NCBI GenBank assembly: GCA_040954595.2
Contig: CM082588.2
Location: forward strand, 4,464,001 to 4,528,000
DNA: 64,000 nucleotides
Reading direction: 5' to 3'
DNA from: Balanoglossus misakiensis
Taxonomy: Eukaryota > Hemichordata
The position numbers and the translations under genes are program-made. A model generated the notes under the pieces. The model ran no database searches, had not been told where the DNA came from, and saw only the letters and a program-made list of their open reading frames with translations. Positions 23,601 to 36,900 of the stretch are shown one piece after another (the first letter of the stretch is position 1; each line of letters opens with the position of its first letter).

Positions 23601-26600
23601 TGCACTCAAGTACAAGTACTGCGTAATATACCAACCATGGTGTGTTGGATCACTTACAAGGTCAAAGGTCACTCAGATTACAAGGCAACTTTGAACTCTG
23701 GTTCACCTTGGTTTTGCAATAATAATCGCTATTAATAACTATAACTAGGTGAGATATTGTGCTGGACAAATTGAGAACATGACATTTGGATTATTATTTC
23801 TTCATCCTGCTTTAAAAAGGACCATAAGATTTAATGATATAATATTTGCAAAGAAGCCAGCATCTTTGAATAATAGTTTTGCAGTAAGCACAGCCACCAC
23901 ACATGTTAGAGACTGTACAAAGTGTGGTCTTTATCAACAATATAGTAAACAATTAATTCAAAATGTAACCCGGTGCTGAGTGTAACTTAAAATTATTGAC
24001 CAACGCGTGTTCCTCTTGACTTAAGGAGGAAAATTGGTGTAATTTGGGATCAGACGATCTGATACATCATCCATCTTGTCTCTGTTATCTGGTGTTTGTA
24101 ATGGGCTTGTCATTCATAGTCTAATGTACAGCCATAGTGCATGTTGTTTGCGCCATACATTAGGGCGAAATATTGGATAGGCCCTTTGCAGAGTTCACTT
24201 TTCTAGGAGGGTGAGCCATTGTGTGACTGTATGTCTATGGTAGTATTTGTTGTATGGACAAGAGACTATAAAACTGTCTGGCCAGGATTTAATCAGGAAA
24301 GTCATCTGTGGGTCAAATCAGTCGTAAAATTCAAAGTTTTGGCGAACCACTCCGCCAGGTATAATCTTTGCTCTTCGAAATCCACTGAGACCAGGGGCAC
24401 TAATGTGTGTGACCGTACTTTTCCATGTACGTGTTACCTGAAACATTTTTTATGCATCGTCTGTTTTGGAATTTACCATCAATCTTTGAGACGATCACGA
24501 TAGATTTGCTCATGAAATCATTGATGAGAACTGTCTTTTCATATATGTACAGGGGAGACACTTCTGAATAAAGAACAAATTTAGCAACCTATGTTTATTT
24601 ACTGTTTGGGAATCCAATAAACACTTGAAAATGTATTTTTAGGTGAAGATTACAGACTTATCTGCTTCCAGGACAATAAAATATTTATTTTTAGAACACA
24701 TGTTGCTGTTTTTAACCATTAATTGGTTGTAAATTGCTGGGGTGTCTCTCTAAAACGGGTGATAGGGGACTAGAAACCTCATTATGGTGCATTTATTGTT
24801 AATAGCAAACTATACAGGGGGCAATGGTCAACAGCAGATGATGGAAAGACTAGATAAATGTTTGACCGCTGTTTGACCACAAAAACAAGATGTGCATTCA
24901 GTGTGATAGCTAGTTGTCAGTGGTCTTCTTAGGAAGATTTTTTTAGAAAACATGTCAGGTATAATGACTGTGGTGAACTGTTTGGAATTAATACGGAATG
25001 TCACTTTGAAATGAGACTACAATATAGTGCCTTTAAAAGTGTGAAAAAGTAAAAGTGATCGATCCAAAGAACAATAATTTTTGTTCACTTGGCCTTAAAG
25101 ATGCATATCCTGCAAGTCAGGACTGGCTTTGAATGAAAGCATTCACATGTTGGTCAAGTGTATTTTTTCAGTTGACCCTTAACAAAAAGAAAAAGGAAGA
25201 GCTATGGCGGCGGAAGTCGGAAGAGTGCCCTACATACTGCGTCCGGCAGGAAAGTTGTTGCCAGGGAACCTTGCCTCATTTGCATGTTTGTATTGTTTCA
25301 AAATGGCCTTTTCAAAGTGACCTTCTTTTTCGCTCATTAAAACAAAACGCACTTTTACCTTCAGTTGCTGCATTTTGGCAATTATCTAGGTCAATTCCAG
25401 GGGGAGTGGTTCTGATTTTCATTTACATACAATGGTGGCGACGTCATTTAAATGCATGGATGAATAGTTGTGGTAAACAACCCTATTTTTCGTACCAGCG
25501 CACAGTTTTTAGTGTCAATCAACGCTTTCTTCTCTTTGACATCATTTGAACAGCTGATGTCTGTTGTTGTGTTGTCTACATCAGAAAGAACTTGTTCCTT
25601 TGTATTATTTTTTTTCAAAAAGTTAACTGTAAGCTGTTTTCTCAACCTTTCTGTCCTGGCCTGTTGGATCAAAATAAAATTTATATGGCTAACAATATTT
25701 GCAACTGCACTCCTGAACTGAGATTAAACCCTTTCACCACCATGGTTCAGTCCAAATCCATTGTTTTCTATGGTAAAGTTGGACCTCTACACAGAAAACC
25801 AGGGGTGAGAGGGTTATGAGTACAATCTTTATTCAGAAGTGATGGTTAATCTAGGATAACAAACACAGAGTTGCTGAGTCAGCATGGTTGCTTTTCTATC
25901 TGATAGTCACAATGATTGATTGACATGTTGTGATAAAAATGACAAAATTACTGTGACATATGAAAGTGTTGAATTCAGCCTCTGACAGAGTGCACTATGA
26001 AGGGGTCACACTGTCATACATGTACCTTTTCAATATTCTGAAGGCTAATAAACACCATTTTCAGTGTGAACAGATGATCATCCGATATTGCAGATATTGT
26101 GAACTATATTTAGAAATCATGTGATGTGCAACTTGATGGTCAGCTGAGGGAATTGTCAGATTTCCGTATTATATAGCTGTGCGACACACCCCTTCCAACG
26201 CCCACTACCGGGTAGATCTCCTTCATCTGGAGCTGGGGGTGTGTGAGTGTCGCGATTTGACGAGCGCATAGTCGGAATTTAATGAGCATGCACACGGCTT
26301 ATAATTCTTGGGTTGACCTTGATGTATTTCTTAAGGAAATTTATTTTATAATCATGTAACAGTTGAGTGGTTTTTAATTGATGACTGATTTTCCTCAGTG
26401 TACACTTGACTTTCCAAGTTTGGTAAAGCATACATGCTAAGAATGGTCCTATGAACAGAGTGTGTGCATACGTGCATGTATGTGTGTGTTTGTGTGTAGT
26501 GCGGCTAATATATTTCATTCACATTAGTTATAGTCTGCCACTGACTACTCAGTTGAAAAGAAGTTGAATCCCAAGAGGGATCATTGAACTTTGTGGTCGC

Positions 26601-29600
26601 TCAGTGCTCTCTTCTGGTAAACAACCTTCATACAAAATAATAAGTAAAAATAATAAGCATGTTTATCGAGTTCAATCTATATGCATCTGATGAGAAATGT
26701 GATGTCGATTTTTACTTCATCTATTTTTGTCAATTCTCATTCTCTGCGTGCTTGTGCTTCTTATATCATATTCCGTTTAATTATTTCATAGTTAAATAAC
26801 AACACATGATCGCCAGAGATCGATCTGACACTGTGATGTCATTGGTCCCAGAGCCCAAGGTGACACTATCATGATGCCTGACTGAGACAATTCTGATCAT
26901 GCGTTCCAAAGTGTATGCATGGCTAGAAATTTCCGACAACAGACTGTCCAGCAGGCAGTCATGGACGTGATAGAGCAAAGGTTGTGGACAAGGGACACAC
27001 TCAGTCTGTCTCCCAAGCCATTTGTATACAATAGTCGATCTAGATGTTGACTGGGCCAATTACAAGAAACTGATTTTTTGTTTGTATTGGCAGATCATAA
27101 TACCATGGTTACTAAAAATGCTGTAATAGGGAACTAAATCTCTCAGTTTAATCATCTGGCAGTTTTAATAAGCCAAGTCCCACAATGCACCAGTACAGGA
27201 AATGGGTGATGTAGTTCATCAAAGAATGATGTAGGGTTGAAATGTTATATCAGGACAGAAGTATAAATTAAATTGTAATTGCAGTATTTTTGTTCTATTT
27301 TGTATCTGTGACTAATTTTATTTTATTTTTTAATTTTTATTTGTAGCGTGGGTTGGCTCACTGACTGTAGGCTTAACATTCCTGTTATCACCTTTGGCGA
27401 GTATCTTAACGGACAAACTTGGCTGCCGCAAAACTTCTCTCATCGGTTCTGTTATAGCTTTTGTGGGCTGCATCTCCAGCTCGTTTTCCCGGAAAATTGA
27501 AATCTTATTCCTGACTTACGGTATCATTCTGGGTACCGGTTTCTCATTGACCTACACGCCATCTCTTGTGATCCTCGGCCACTACTTCAAGAACCGGCTG
27601 GGTCTGGCGAACGGCCTGGTCACCGCGGGCAGTGGACTCTTCACGATCGTCATACCCATCGCGCTGGAGTACCTGGTGAAGGCGGTCGGGCTTTGGAACA
27701 CGTTGCGCTTCATCAGTGGGCTCGTCTTTCTCCTCATCCCGTGCTCGCTGACGTTCAAATCTCTGCTTCCCCCGGGGCTGAACTACGGCTCGACCAGCAA
27801 CCTGCGAGTTTACAGCGGATTCAAGGGCTGGGTTGCTCGCTACGTCAATGTGCATATTTGGAAAATCAGGAACTATATTATCTGGTGTGTTGCAGTGCCC
27901 ATTGGACTGTTTGGCTATTTTGTCCCCTTTGTACATTTGGTAAGTATTATATACTTATTTTACTAAATTGTTCATTATCAGGAAATTTTATTAAATGTGA
28001 AAATGACATATGTCAAAGACTGGACAAGTGACAAGAAAATGGGTAGACAATTGAATATGCCATCCAACTTCAAGCTGTATCTGACAAAACATGAAACAGG
28101 TGTTACTAATATCATATTTCCTGTGAGATTTATCCGTTGTCTGATTAAACCTCATGCAACACCAGTTAAGAGAATAAACCACAATGCATGTGTGAACTTT
28201 GGTCGTTCGCAATTTTTTGTATCCAGGACAACAGTTAATATCATAATCTACACTTCTGTTCACAATACTATGCAGTAAATTATTTAGTTGACAAAAGTTA
28301 ATTTTAGTGAAATATTTACTAAAATGTGGACTTTTTTCATGGTGTGATTTGATTATATCTGATTTATCAAAATGTTAATATGGACTTCGACTTGGATTAT
28401 CAGTTAGTGTTCAAATGTATTGGACTTTCTAAATGGCTGACTGGAAGAGTTTCTTTTGAGATTTTCATGTTTTGGGTAATTTTGATGAAATTTGAATTGG
28501 TTTGATCGTAGAGATGTTCAATGGAACAACAATTTTGATTTGAATTTGAACAAAACTTTGGCGATGACTCATCTTGAGTGATGGGTGAAACCACAGTTCC
28601 TGAAGAATTAAGTGTATAGAAATTCTGAACAAATACAAGACAAGTGTACTGACATGTATTTTCGAGTGTTTGTGCAAATCCTGTGGGAATCATTATCTCA
28701 AGGAGAACAGCAGTATCAACTGTAACAGTTTGCCTAAAGTTTTATCCGTCAATTCAAAAACCATGTAAAGATATGATTACCTGGGAGAATGTTGATTCAG
28801 TGATATCGGTAAACCTCTAGTCAGCAGAATTAATAGGCTTATTTGTTCAAAACTCAAAATAGATATAAACTTTGTACAGAATAGTCAAAGTCGGTTCAAA
28901 GGCTGATAAAGCCTTTCACAAAACCCCCAACCCCCTCCCCTCCCCCCCAATTTCAAGTGTGTGGATGGACCTGAGTCGATCTATTGCAATGTCAGGTGAA
29001 CCACAATGCAGACTGGGAGGGGGGGGGGTCACCTCGGATTGGGGCGCATAATTCTACATGTATGCTGTGGTGTGTATGGCATACATAACTAGTATGCAGG
29101 GCCAACAAATGTATAGCAGCTAGGTTATGAAGGGACATTTTCCATCAAGGTACTAGGTGGAAACAGTGGAAAATTCCTTCTTTCATATCTGCAGCCCAGT
29201 TTTGATATGCTGTACGCAAGGTCATCGAATGTGATAGAGCAGACAGACTGATAAATCAGCTGACTGTCACTTGATTGGCTAAAGTATATTCTGGGTCATA
29301 CATTTGAAATAAAGACCTTCAGCCAGAAAAGGGCCATGAAAGATTCCAGGCTATCTGTACACAAATATGCAATGTTGATAAGCTAGATACTAGGCATATT
29401 TTGTACCTCGAGGAATTGAATAAGAAATTTCAATTCAGTTCAAAACTAGTGAAACAATAATATTTAATAGAGTTATGGAGATTCAAATAAGTAATATGAA
29501 TTTCATGTGCTACCTATATGCAGGATTTTTGTGTTTCTCAGATAACTGCAGACTTTTGTTCAATATAAGGATTCCAATGGGGTTAACATACTTTTTAAAA

Positions 29601-31174
29601 ATGTAATCTGAATAAGAATGATTTGATTATTGCCCCTAAGCTTATAATTGGATTGTACCACATTTTATCAGATGTTATGGAATCCTACATAATCTATAAC
29701 CATTCAAACAGTAGCTATCTCGTTTAGGGTGGAGCAGATTGATTTGTGATAACTTGAACAGTAATGCAGTAACCTATCAGTTGGAGAATTAGATTTCTTT
29801 GTTTCTGCTCTGTTTTATGTAAACCTTGCAATTGTGTTTTCAATATGCATCAGACTAGTACATCAATCTTTGGGCCAATAAAATTTAATTCTTTTATTGC
29901 ACATCCCTGCACTTTGTACAATTATCAAATATTTGATTTTGGTCTAAGAAGCACACTGACAATTGTTTTGATATAGGTGACTGTGAGTACATTATATGTG
30001 TGTAAATATAACCCACAGATTTTAGATACACAATTGTAATGCTACTCAATTTCTTTTCCATAGTAACGCCATTTCTTTATTCTTTGACAGATCAACCATC
30101 TGAAGAATGTTTTGCCAGCAGCGAACGGCGCAGTCCTGATAGGAGCGTTGGGAGCAACATCGATGGTCGGTCGATTGGTGTTCGGCAAAGTAGCGGACAT
30201 TCCCCGGGTCAATCGCATCGTCCTGCAGCAAGTGTCCTTCCTGGCCATCGGCGTCATCAGCACGCTCATCCCCATCGCCGCCTCGCACTTTGCCAGTATC
30301 ATGTGCGCGGTTCTAGTCATGGGCATCTTCGACGGTTGTTTTGTGTGCATGATGGGGCCGGTGGCTTTTGATATTGTTGGTGCTGAGAATGCCTCCCAGG
30401 CGGTTGGCTTCATTCTGGGTATCATGTCGATACCACTGACTGTGGGACCCCCTGTTGCAGGTGAGTTTCCATTTTTATATTATTTTAAATGTTTGGTTTA
30501 ATATTAATCATGTGCATGTATTTCATTCATTCTTTGGCTTCACTGGTTTGAATGCTCAGTGATATTCCGTGGTCGATTTTGACATCCTCTGCCGTTCATA
30601 AGAAAAGACCACAGCTGTTTACAGGCAAAGAATTATCCCCCCCCCCCCCCCCCCGCAGCGTTACATTAGTGTATTTAGCGCCCTCAATCTCATGAATAAT
30701 TCTTTTGTTTTTACAGGTCTGATCTTTGATATGACGGGATCATATAATATAGCCTTCATGTTAGCTGGAGCACCGCCGATCATAGCGGCGTGCATCCTGT
30801 TCCTGATAAGGCCTGTTGAGCACATCACCCATATGCCGACGACAGAACCTCTGGAATACTTACAGGTTTCCCGGGAAGATCTCCTGAGCATTGACACCGA
30901 CACCACCAAGAGGTGGGAAATCCGGCATCATCTGTCGCCAGCGCCAAGCCACGACAATCTTCTGCATATTAACGGTGGCATCAGCCATGCCGATAAAAAG
31001 ACTGCAAACGGTATTGGAGAATCACACCACCACAATCACCACCACCACCACGGCCATGAACTTGCTGCGAAGTTAATTAAAACGCTCAACGGTCACGTCG
31101 CTGCGGGAGAGACATCGCATCAAGCTGAAGAAGACGAAATGCTGTTGGTCTTTGACAGGGTCACTGTGGTTTGA
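20695..31174 (+). CDS. SLC16A10: Monocarboxylate-transporter family (SLC16) protein, MCT8/MCT10-like
   Basis: Predicted 12-helix plasma-membrane transporter of the major facilitator superfamily. Coding exons 20695-20929, 27347-27939, 30091-30460 and 30717-31174 join in frame to 551 aa. Exon 1 has PPEGGWGWVVC, the SLC16 signature in helix 1, then FGILNSFGVLL. The FKT/SWVGSLTVG junction and the second signature YFKNRLGLANG with VTAGSG follow in exon 2. GRLVFG in helix 8 and GIFDGCF in helix 10 keep the Arg and Asp that pair in thyroid-hormone transporter MCT8. The best match I can recall is to SLC16A10 (aromatic amino acids) and SLC16A2 (thyroid hormone); choosing between them needs a tree. Intron 1 is 6.4 kb. 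The cytosolic C-terminus carries an unusual His-rich run (31024-31059) coded mostly by CAC/CAT. A weak polyadenylation signal, ATTAAA, is at 31231-31236. Confidence 0.93.
22133..22266. mobile_element. Foldback MITE in SLC16 intron 1
   Basis: Inverted arms 22165-22197 and 22204-22235 (starting CCGTACGTGTTTT, about 90% complementary) are separated by a 6-nt loop. A second outer pair, TACCCAAG and CTTGGGTA, closes the element at 22133 and 22266. The terminal TA pairs suggest a TA target duplication. Confidence 0.7.
23044..23058. repeat. Poly-G tract
   Basis: 15 consecutive G residues in SLC16 intron 1. A longer C tract is at 30637-30654 in intron 3 of the same gene, and a further one at 46945-46961 in stefin 1 intron 1. 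Tract lengths from assembly are unreliable. Confidence 0.8.
23309..23410. repeat. A-rich low-complexity tract (CAAA/TAAA units)
   Basis: Degenerate CAAA, CAAACA and TAAA units in SLC16 intron 1, possibly the tail of a decayed retroelement. No coding remnant is next to it. Confidence 0.6.
25727..25815 (+). mobile_element. MITE-like repeat, copy 2
   Basis: 89 bp in SLC16 intron 1 with terminal inverted repeats AACCCTTTCACCACC and GGGGTGAGAGGGTT. The core matches, inverted, the copy at 875-965. Its termini are better preserved, so it is probably younger. No coding capacity. Confidence 0.7.
26180..26254. repeat. Short inverted repeat
   Basis: GCGACACACCCC on the left pairs with GGGGTGTGTGAGTGTCGC on the right, apart from a 3-nt bulge, around about 40 nt. 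It may be a hairpin or a decayed small element in SLC16 intron 1. Not a tRNA: no A or B box. Confidence 0.4.
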
Positions 31175-33666
31175 TTGGAGTTGTACACACGCTTGGTGGT
31201 TGCATGTCTTTTAATACACCATGCATGAACATTAAATGGTTAATTGTCAGCCAGTTGTTGTTCTATTTTCTTTGGACAAATTGGAAGAGATTAATATATA
31301 TAGAAATATGTGTTGAGAGTAAAACACCTTTACCTGCTTGTAAAAACTACACTGCCACGAGCAGAGTGTTATTTTAGGGGATCATTACAGAATTTTAAAA
31401 AGGCTGTAAAAATGATGTGCAATCATTTTACAAATAACTGCACAAGAAGCACAAATGAAGGCAGCATTTTAATGACCACAAAAAGTGGTACATGTAATTA
31501 TAGTCTGATGTTTGACACTGCATGCATAGATATATGAGCAGGCTGAGTTCTACTCAATAATAGTGTGTGTATGGGATTTAAAAAAAGTCTTAGCCAATTT
31601 ATTAACAGCTAAATTAAGGAAATTTATTTATTCAACCAATAGCTAGCTGGCACATGAATGACATACATTGTACCCAATAGAGGGATGTACACCAGTTAGA
31701 CTATGCAAAATTATGCATAACTCAACCAATAGCCAGTTGCTATGCAAATGGTATTGATTATGCAAATGGATTCATCGTTCAACCAATAGCCTGCTGGCAT
31801 GCTAATGAATGTTGAATAGGGATGAATATTGCAACCTTCGTGATTTTACAATCAGGGTATAAGATGATCAGGGCATTACATGGCTCTTCAGAACTAATAT
31901 ATCCCCCAAAAGGCTAAACAGAATTGTTATACTGGTTTAATTGACCTGTATAAATTTACATTAAAAGTAGTCATAATGACATTTGCTGTTTCAGAAATAG
32001 ACCTAATTAGCATTTACCTGAAGACATACAGATGAAAGACAAGCACAGTTATTTTTACTGTGTTCTGTTTAAGTTAGCATACACAGTACTAAGTGTGTGG
32101 CGATTGTAGTGATTTTTGATGAAATCAAAACATTGGTGCTTTTTATCACAACTTCTCCATTTTACCCTTGGGAGTGTCAATATCGATCTCTCCACCTTGA
32201 GAATAATCTGTGGCTAAGAAATGTATTACAAGAAGTACTTGTAAAATATATGCAACTTAGCATGTTTGAAAATATTAATCAGTTAGGGCATTGGTATTTC
32301 ACGATTCTTATGGTATAGCTTCTCTTTCCACCAATCATAGATGGAACAGTAAGGAAAGGTCGAAGTAACCTTTGACCTCAGGCTATCTCCTCAGAGGAAT
32401 GTACTTTGGGAAATTGTATGCACAATGTTCAAACTCTGGGAATTGTTTTTAAAATGTCGATATTTACATTTGCCGTATTTCGTCAAATCGTGTGAGATTT
32501 CTGTGGTGAAAGTTGGTTATGTGATGTCTACATTGCATGTAAACAGTAATTTGCTTTGAAGAGAATTTGTTTCAAAGGTGTTTTCTTTTTCCCCTGCTTA
32601 GCAAGTGAAGAAAGTGAAGCATTTTCATTTGCAATTTCAGGAGAACACATTCAGTCTTAGCTTTGATACTGTAGTCTCTGAATTCCCCAAATATAGCTTT
32701 CTCAGAATAATTCTTGTGGCTTTCTTCATTTTTAACAAACTATATGAGGTAAAACTCGTCAATCTTCTAAGAATGGAAGTTGATCAGACCGTTCCATTGA
32801 GTATTGGTGTGGGATAGGTATTGAAGGACTGTTGGGGTAGAGGTGAGGATAAGCTTTATCAGGGAAACAGGTCGTTTTTTGAAGAGTTCAACCCCAGTGT
32901 ATTCACTGTAGACTTTTGACAAAGGTCTTTCCTGTACTGGATTTCCATTCTTATATTCACATCTCAATCTATACAAACTTTTACTCAACTTTTATTTTTG
33001 TAATGAAAACTTGGCTTCACATCCAAAATGATACATAGTCAGTTCTGTATGTTAAGAATGAAATGTTGGATAATTTGAATGTTTGTTTGCTACAGCAAAT
33101 GTGTGTAAATTTTAAAGTGTTTATTTTAGCATGGATACATTCAGGGGAGCAATGGTCTACCCATGACCCGTCTGTGGCTCAGTTGGTCTTAAAATGTAAC
33201 TCCAGTTCTTTTATGAATAAATTATGACGTTTTAACCATATCAGAGTTGATTATGTCTGTTCCAGCCAACTTCAGATTTTGTGTGTTCCTGCTAACTTCA
33301 TTGGAAGTCTGAATCTATGTATGTCGTATATGTACATCATGGTGGATGGAAAGATGTGTATTTCGTTGGACAATATACACTGTACTATATTTGTAGTACA
33401 TGTACATTGCCTTGTACGAGTTGTTAGTCTTAGAGCGCCCTCAAAGAGTGACCTAAACCATGACTTTTGTCTTTAGGGATTTTTTCTGACGTTCTAACAC
33501 GCGAGTTGCGAGATACCGAATTTGATAACCCATTGCCATGCGTGGGTCTCTCTACATCCACACAGGTACTTACATAATGCAAATACACATAAAACGACCA
33601 AAACACTTCATATCAGGTGCAGTCACTGAGACACAAAATTCACTCGATTGACTGAAAATGAAAATA
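31175..33666. other. SLC16 3' UTR and intergenic DNA
   Basis: Between the convergent SLC16 and NT5E-A genes. Apart from the repeated CCAAT/octamer cluster at 31631-31812 (annotated separately), nothing coding is visible. Confidence 0.5.
31631..31812 (+). repeat. Degenerate repeat with CCAAT and octamer motifs
   Basis: Three copies of TTCAACCAATAGC or CTCAACCAATAGC begin near 31631, 31721 and 31778, each followed by an AGCTGG/AGTTGC/TGCTGG block and then a CATGAATGA or TATGCAAATG-like block. ATGCAAAT octamers occur twice (near 31742 and 31760), and another CCAATAG lies at 31674. This is a decayed tandem repeat or a cluster of NF-Y and POU-type sites. Confidence 0.55.
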
Positions 33667-33678
33667 TTTATTTTTATT
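33667..33678 (-). terminator. NT5E: NT5E-A polyadenylation signals
   Basis: Two adjacent AATAAA hexamers on the minus strand, about 260-270 nt after the NT5E-A stop codon. Confidence 0.55.
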
Positions 33679-33938
33679 ACAGTGAAACACTACAAGCTTG
33701 CATGGACCAAGTAGATTTTGACCTGGCCAGCTAATATAATAATAACTAGCAGTCTCATTGTGGTAAAAAGTTGTTATCATCTATCTCTTTCACACAGGTA
33801 AGACCATAGGTTTATTCTACCTTACAATCTTAAAATTGACTGTTTTGAAAATTGTATAAAAATCACACGAGATTGCTTGTCAAGAATTCTGTCATAATCT
33901 ATTATACCCTGTGGCTGCCAACATTCACTGGAGAATGA

Positions 33939-36900
33939 TTAAAATGGGTGTTGCTTTTGCGGAACACATGGTTGTTCTGGAGCAAGGAAGGTAATGCGTC
34001 CCTCCAGACCAGTTATGATTGGGGATGTGGCCTCGATATATTCTATCAGTATGTCAGCGTCCAAATCACCTAAAAATAAAATAATAAAACATCAAATCAG
34101 GTCCAATAATCAATATCATGGAAGGTAAGCTAATTACCAGGAAGGAATGAAAAGGCAGTAGTTACAAAAATGTTAACATGTCCTAGGCTTAAAACTGCAA
34201 GCATGTATGATAAAGCACGCTGGCAAGGACATGGCAAACCATGCCGTTGTCGATTTCGAGGTGAAGCGCCCTCATAACTCATCTGACCCATCGATACAAT
34301 GACATGTGACATGGTATCGTACAGGAACATATACAACGTTGGGTTTGCCTACCTGGAATGTGATAGGAAAGTCTCTCATCCACGATCATATCGTACCCAT
34401 CTCCGCCACCAGCCATGAATGTTGGCAGGACCATTTTGTATACGGCGTTGAGGTCAAGTGGGAAAAATTCCGGAACCATGCACGCCGAACATTTAGCGTA
34501 CACTTTCACAACACGTTGTCCAACTGGTTTTTCGAGGTCAAAGGTCACTCTCAATCCTACAAGATGAAAAAATTGTGTTGATATTTTTATGATTTCCGTC
34601 TTATAAATATCCGTTAAAATTTTAACTTGTTCAGCTGTTAATTATAAATTAGGAGTAAATGTATATGTATTTCGAATGTCTATAAGCATTGTAAAAATTC
34701 AGATACTAGTAGTTCAATTGGTAGCCAGGGCAACAGAAGTTTATCTTACCCGAGACTTGTATGAATCGGCCGTGTGGATCCTCAGGGGTGTACATAGATA
34801 CAGAGTTCTCCAGCATCTTCAGAATCGTTGATCCATATATTTCCACTAAGTCATACGTTTCTTGGTAAGGCAACACTTGCATTACATCGCCGACACTTAT
34901 TGCCTCTGAAGAAAATTGAAAATTGCAAGGCAGTCAATAACACAACTTGATTCCGATCGTTCGAGTTTGATCAATAATGTGCGGATCAATCGCTCGGGAG
35001 ACTAATTGATTGGTTGGATTGACAAGTTAATTGTTTGCAATAGGTCGAGTCATATTGAAGAACTTTCACTATAGACATTAGCGTCGGCTTCAAAGGCAAA
35101 AATGAGTTGTTTCCAATCACCCTCCCCAATAGCCATGACTAGAAACAGTTTTATTTTTTTGGCTTAAACAATGTCTGTAGCGGGAATACATACTTGGGCC
35201 TTCTATCGAACTTCGTATCCCTCCGCTGTTCATGACGGCGATGCTGACGTCACTCCACTTCGTCTCATCCGGGTGCTTCATGTTCTGGTGTATCATGGCG
35301 TCGGTGATGAGGTTTCCGATGTTGCACTCTTGCATGCGACAGGCCGGTCGAGTCCCGTCCAGAAACACCCGGGTTTTACCGATCTCTTCATAGTTCAAGG
35401 CTTTGATCGGGATTGCCCAGTGCTCAATATCTTCCAGTGTCTCCTCGTCTGTAACAAGAATTAACACCATGATAAACGTTTAATTAATACTGTAGGATAT
35501 ATGTGATGATACATCGTTATCCTTTCCTTTAGATGTCTCAGGGCCAGGGCGATCATTCCAAAATATATAGGCATATATAGGCAACGTATATAATTATTTC
35601 GAATAGATCTTACTCAGTTGGAACACAAGTCTGAAATTCAGTTCGAAATTTAAAATCTACGAATGTATTTCCCTACCTTGTTCGACAGTGTTATCCAAAA
35701 GTATAGGATTTCCACCCCATGACGTAATATCACCCTCGTCATCAAAGGTGACCGTCAAATGACCGAGATACTTTCCAAAGGCGTAGTCCTGGACGACCAA
35801 TACATTTTTCTCCGGGTTGGAAACCGGGTGGCATACAACTGGATATTCGTCGTAAGGTTCTTCGTTTGAAGGCGGTTCTCCTGGAATATGAAAATCCTAG
35901 AATTGCATGAACTGTTCAGTTTAAATTTTAAACTTCAAAATACAAGGCGTGGTGGAGAATTATTTGTACGTCTTGTCCTATTATGCCTTTGTTATGGAAG
36001 GAAATGCGGAGTTCACCAATATAAGCGCAAAGATCGCAAAATTGTCAGACATGTCATGTATATGGTTTGATCTAACTAGATAGCGGGGCCAGATTCCCCT
36101 GTGGTTCAAACAACCCTTGCTCATGTATGTATGTTTGAAATGACAAACCTTAGACCCACCTGTATACAGGAAGGTATTGGTATGTCCACCAACGACGATG
36201 TCGATCCCGTCCACTTGTTCTGCTATCTGTCGGTCGACCCCAATCCCAGCATGTCCTATGGCAATGATCTTGTTGATTCCCTGTGCTTTGAATTTCTCCG
36301 CTTCGGCACGGATGGACTCGATCTCTGAGTTAAATATTAGTTTCCCTGTAGGTGGAAATAGACCATTTTCCAAACCCCACGATATTGTGCGAGAGCTCGC
36401 GTGGCTGGGTAGTTTATTATTATTTAATGATCAAAACATGAAGAATTTTTTTTAATACTACCTTAATGAAGAAACATACCTGTTGCCGCTAGACTAGGCG
36501 TCTCCGTTGTTGTGTACCCGATTATACCAACGATTTCACCACCAGGCAATGTGACTTTTGTCGACTTGGAGAAGAGTCCGTCCAAACTCGGCTCGAAGCT
36601 GGCGTTGATGTTCGAGCTCAATACAGGGAACGTGACGTTTTTCAGGAACGGAACCACGCCGTCGATGTCGTTGTCGAATTCGTGGTTTCCCAGTGCCTGG
36701 TGGAAGAGTGGAACAGGGTTGATTTAAAAATAGAGAGGGCCACTCAGCTGCAATAAAAAAGCAGTCGCCGTCGGAAAATTGGCGAGGAGGAGAGAGATGG
36801 AGATAGGGGGTTTGAATGTAAAGATACAGAGTATTTCTGTTCTCCATAGTACCATTGCCGTAGGGTGCTTCTGACAGTGATCTCACTCCATACCCTGACT

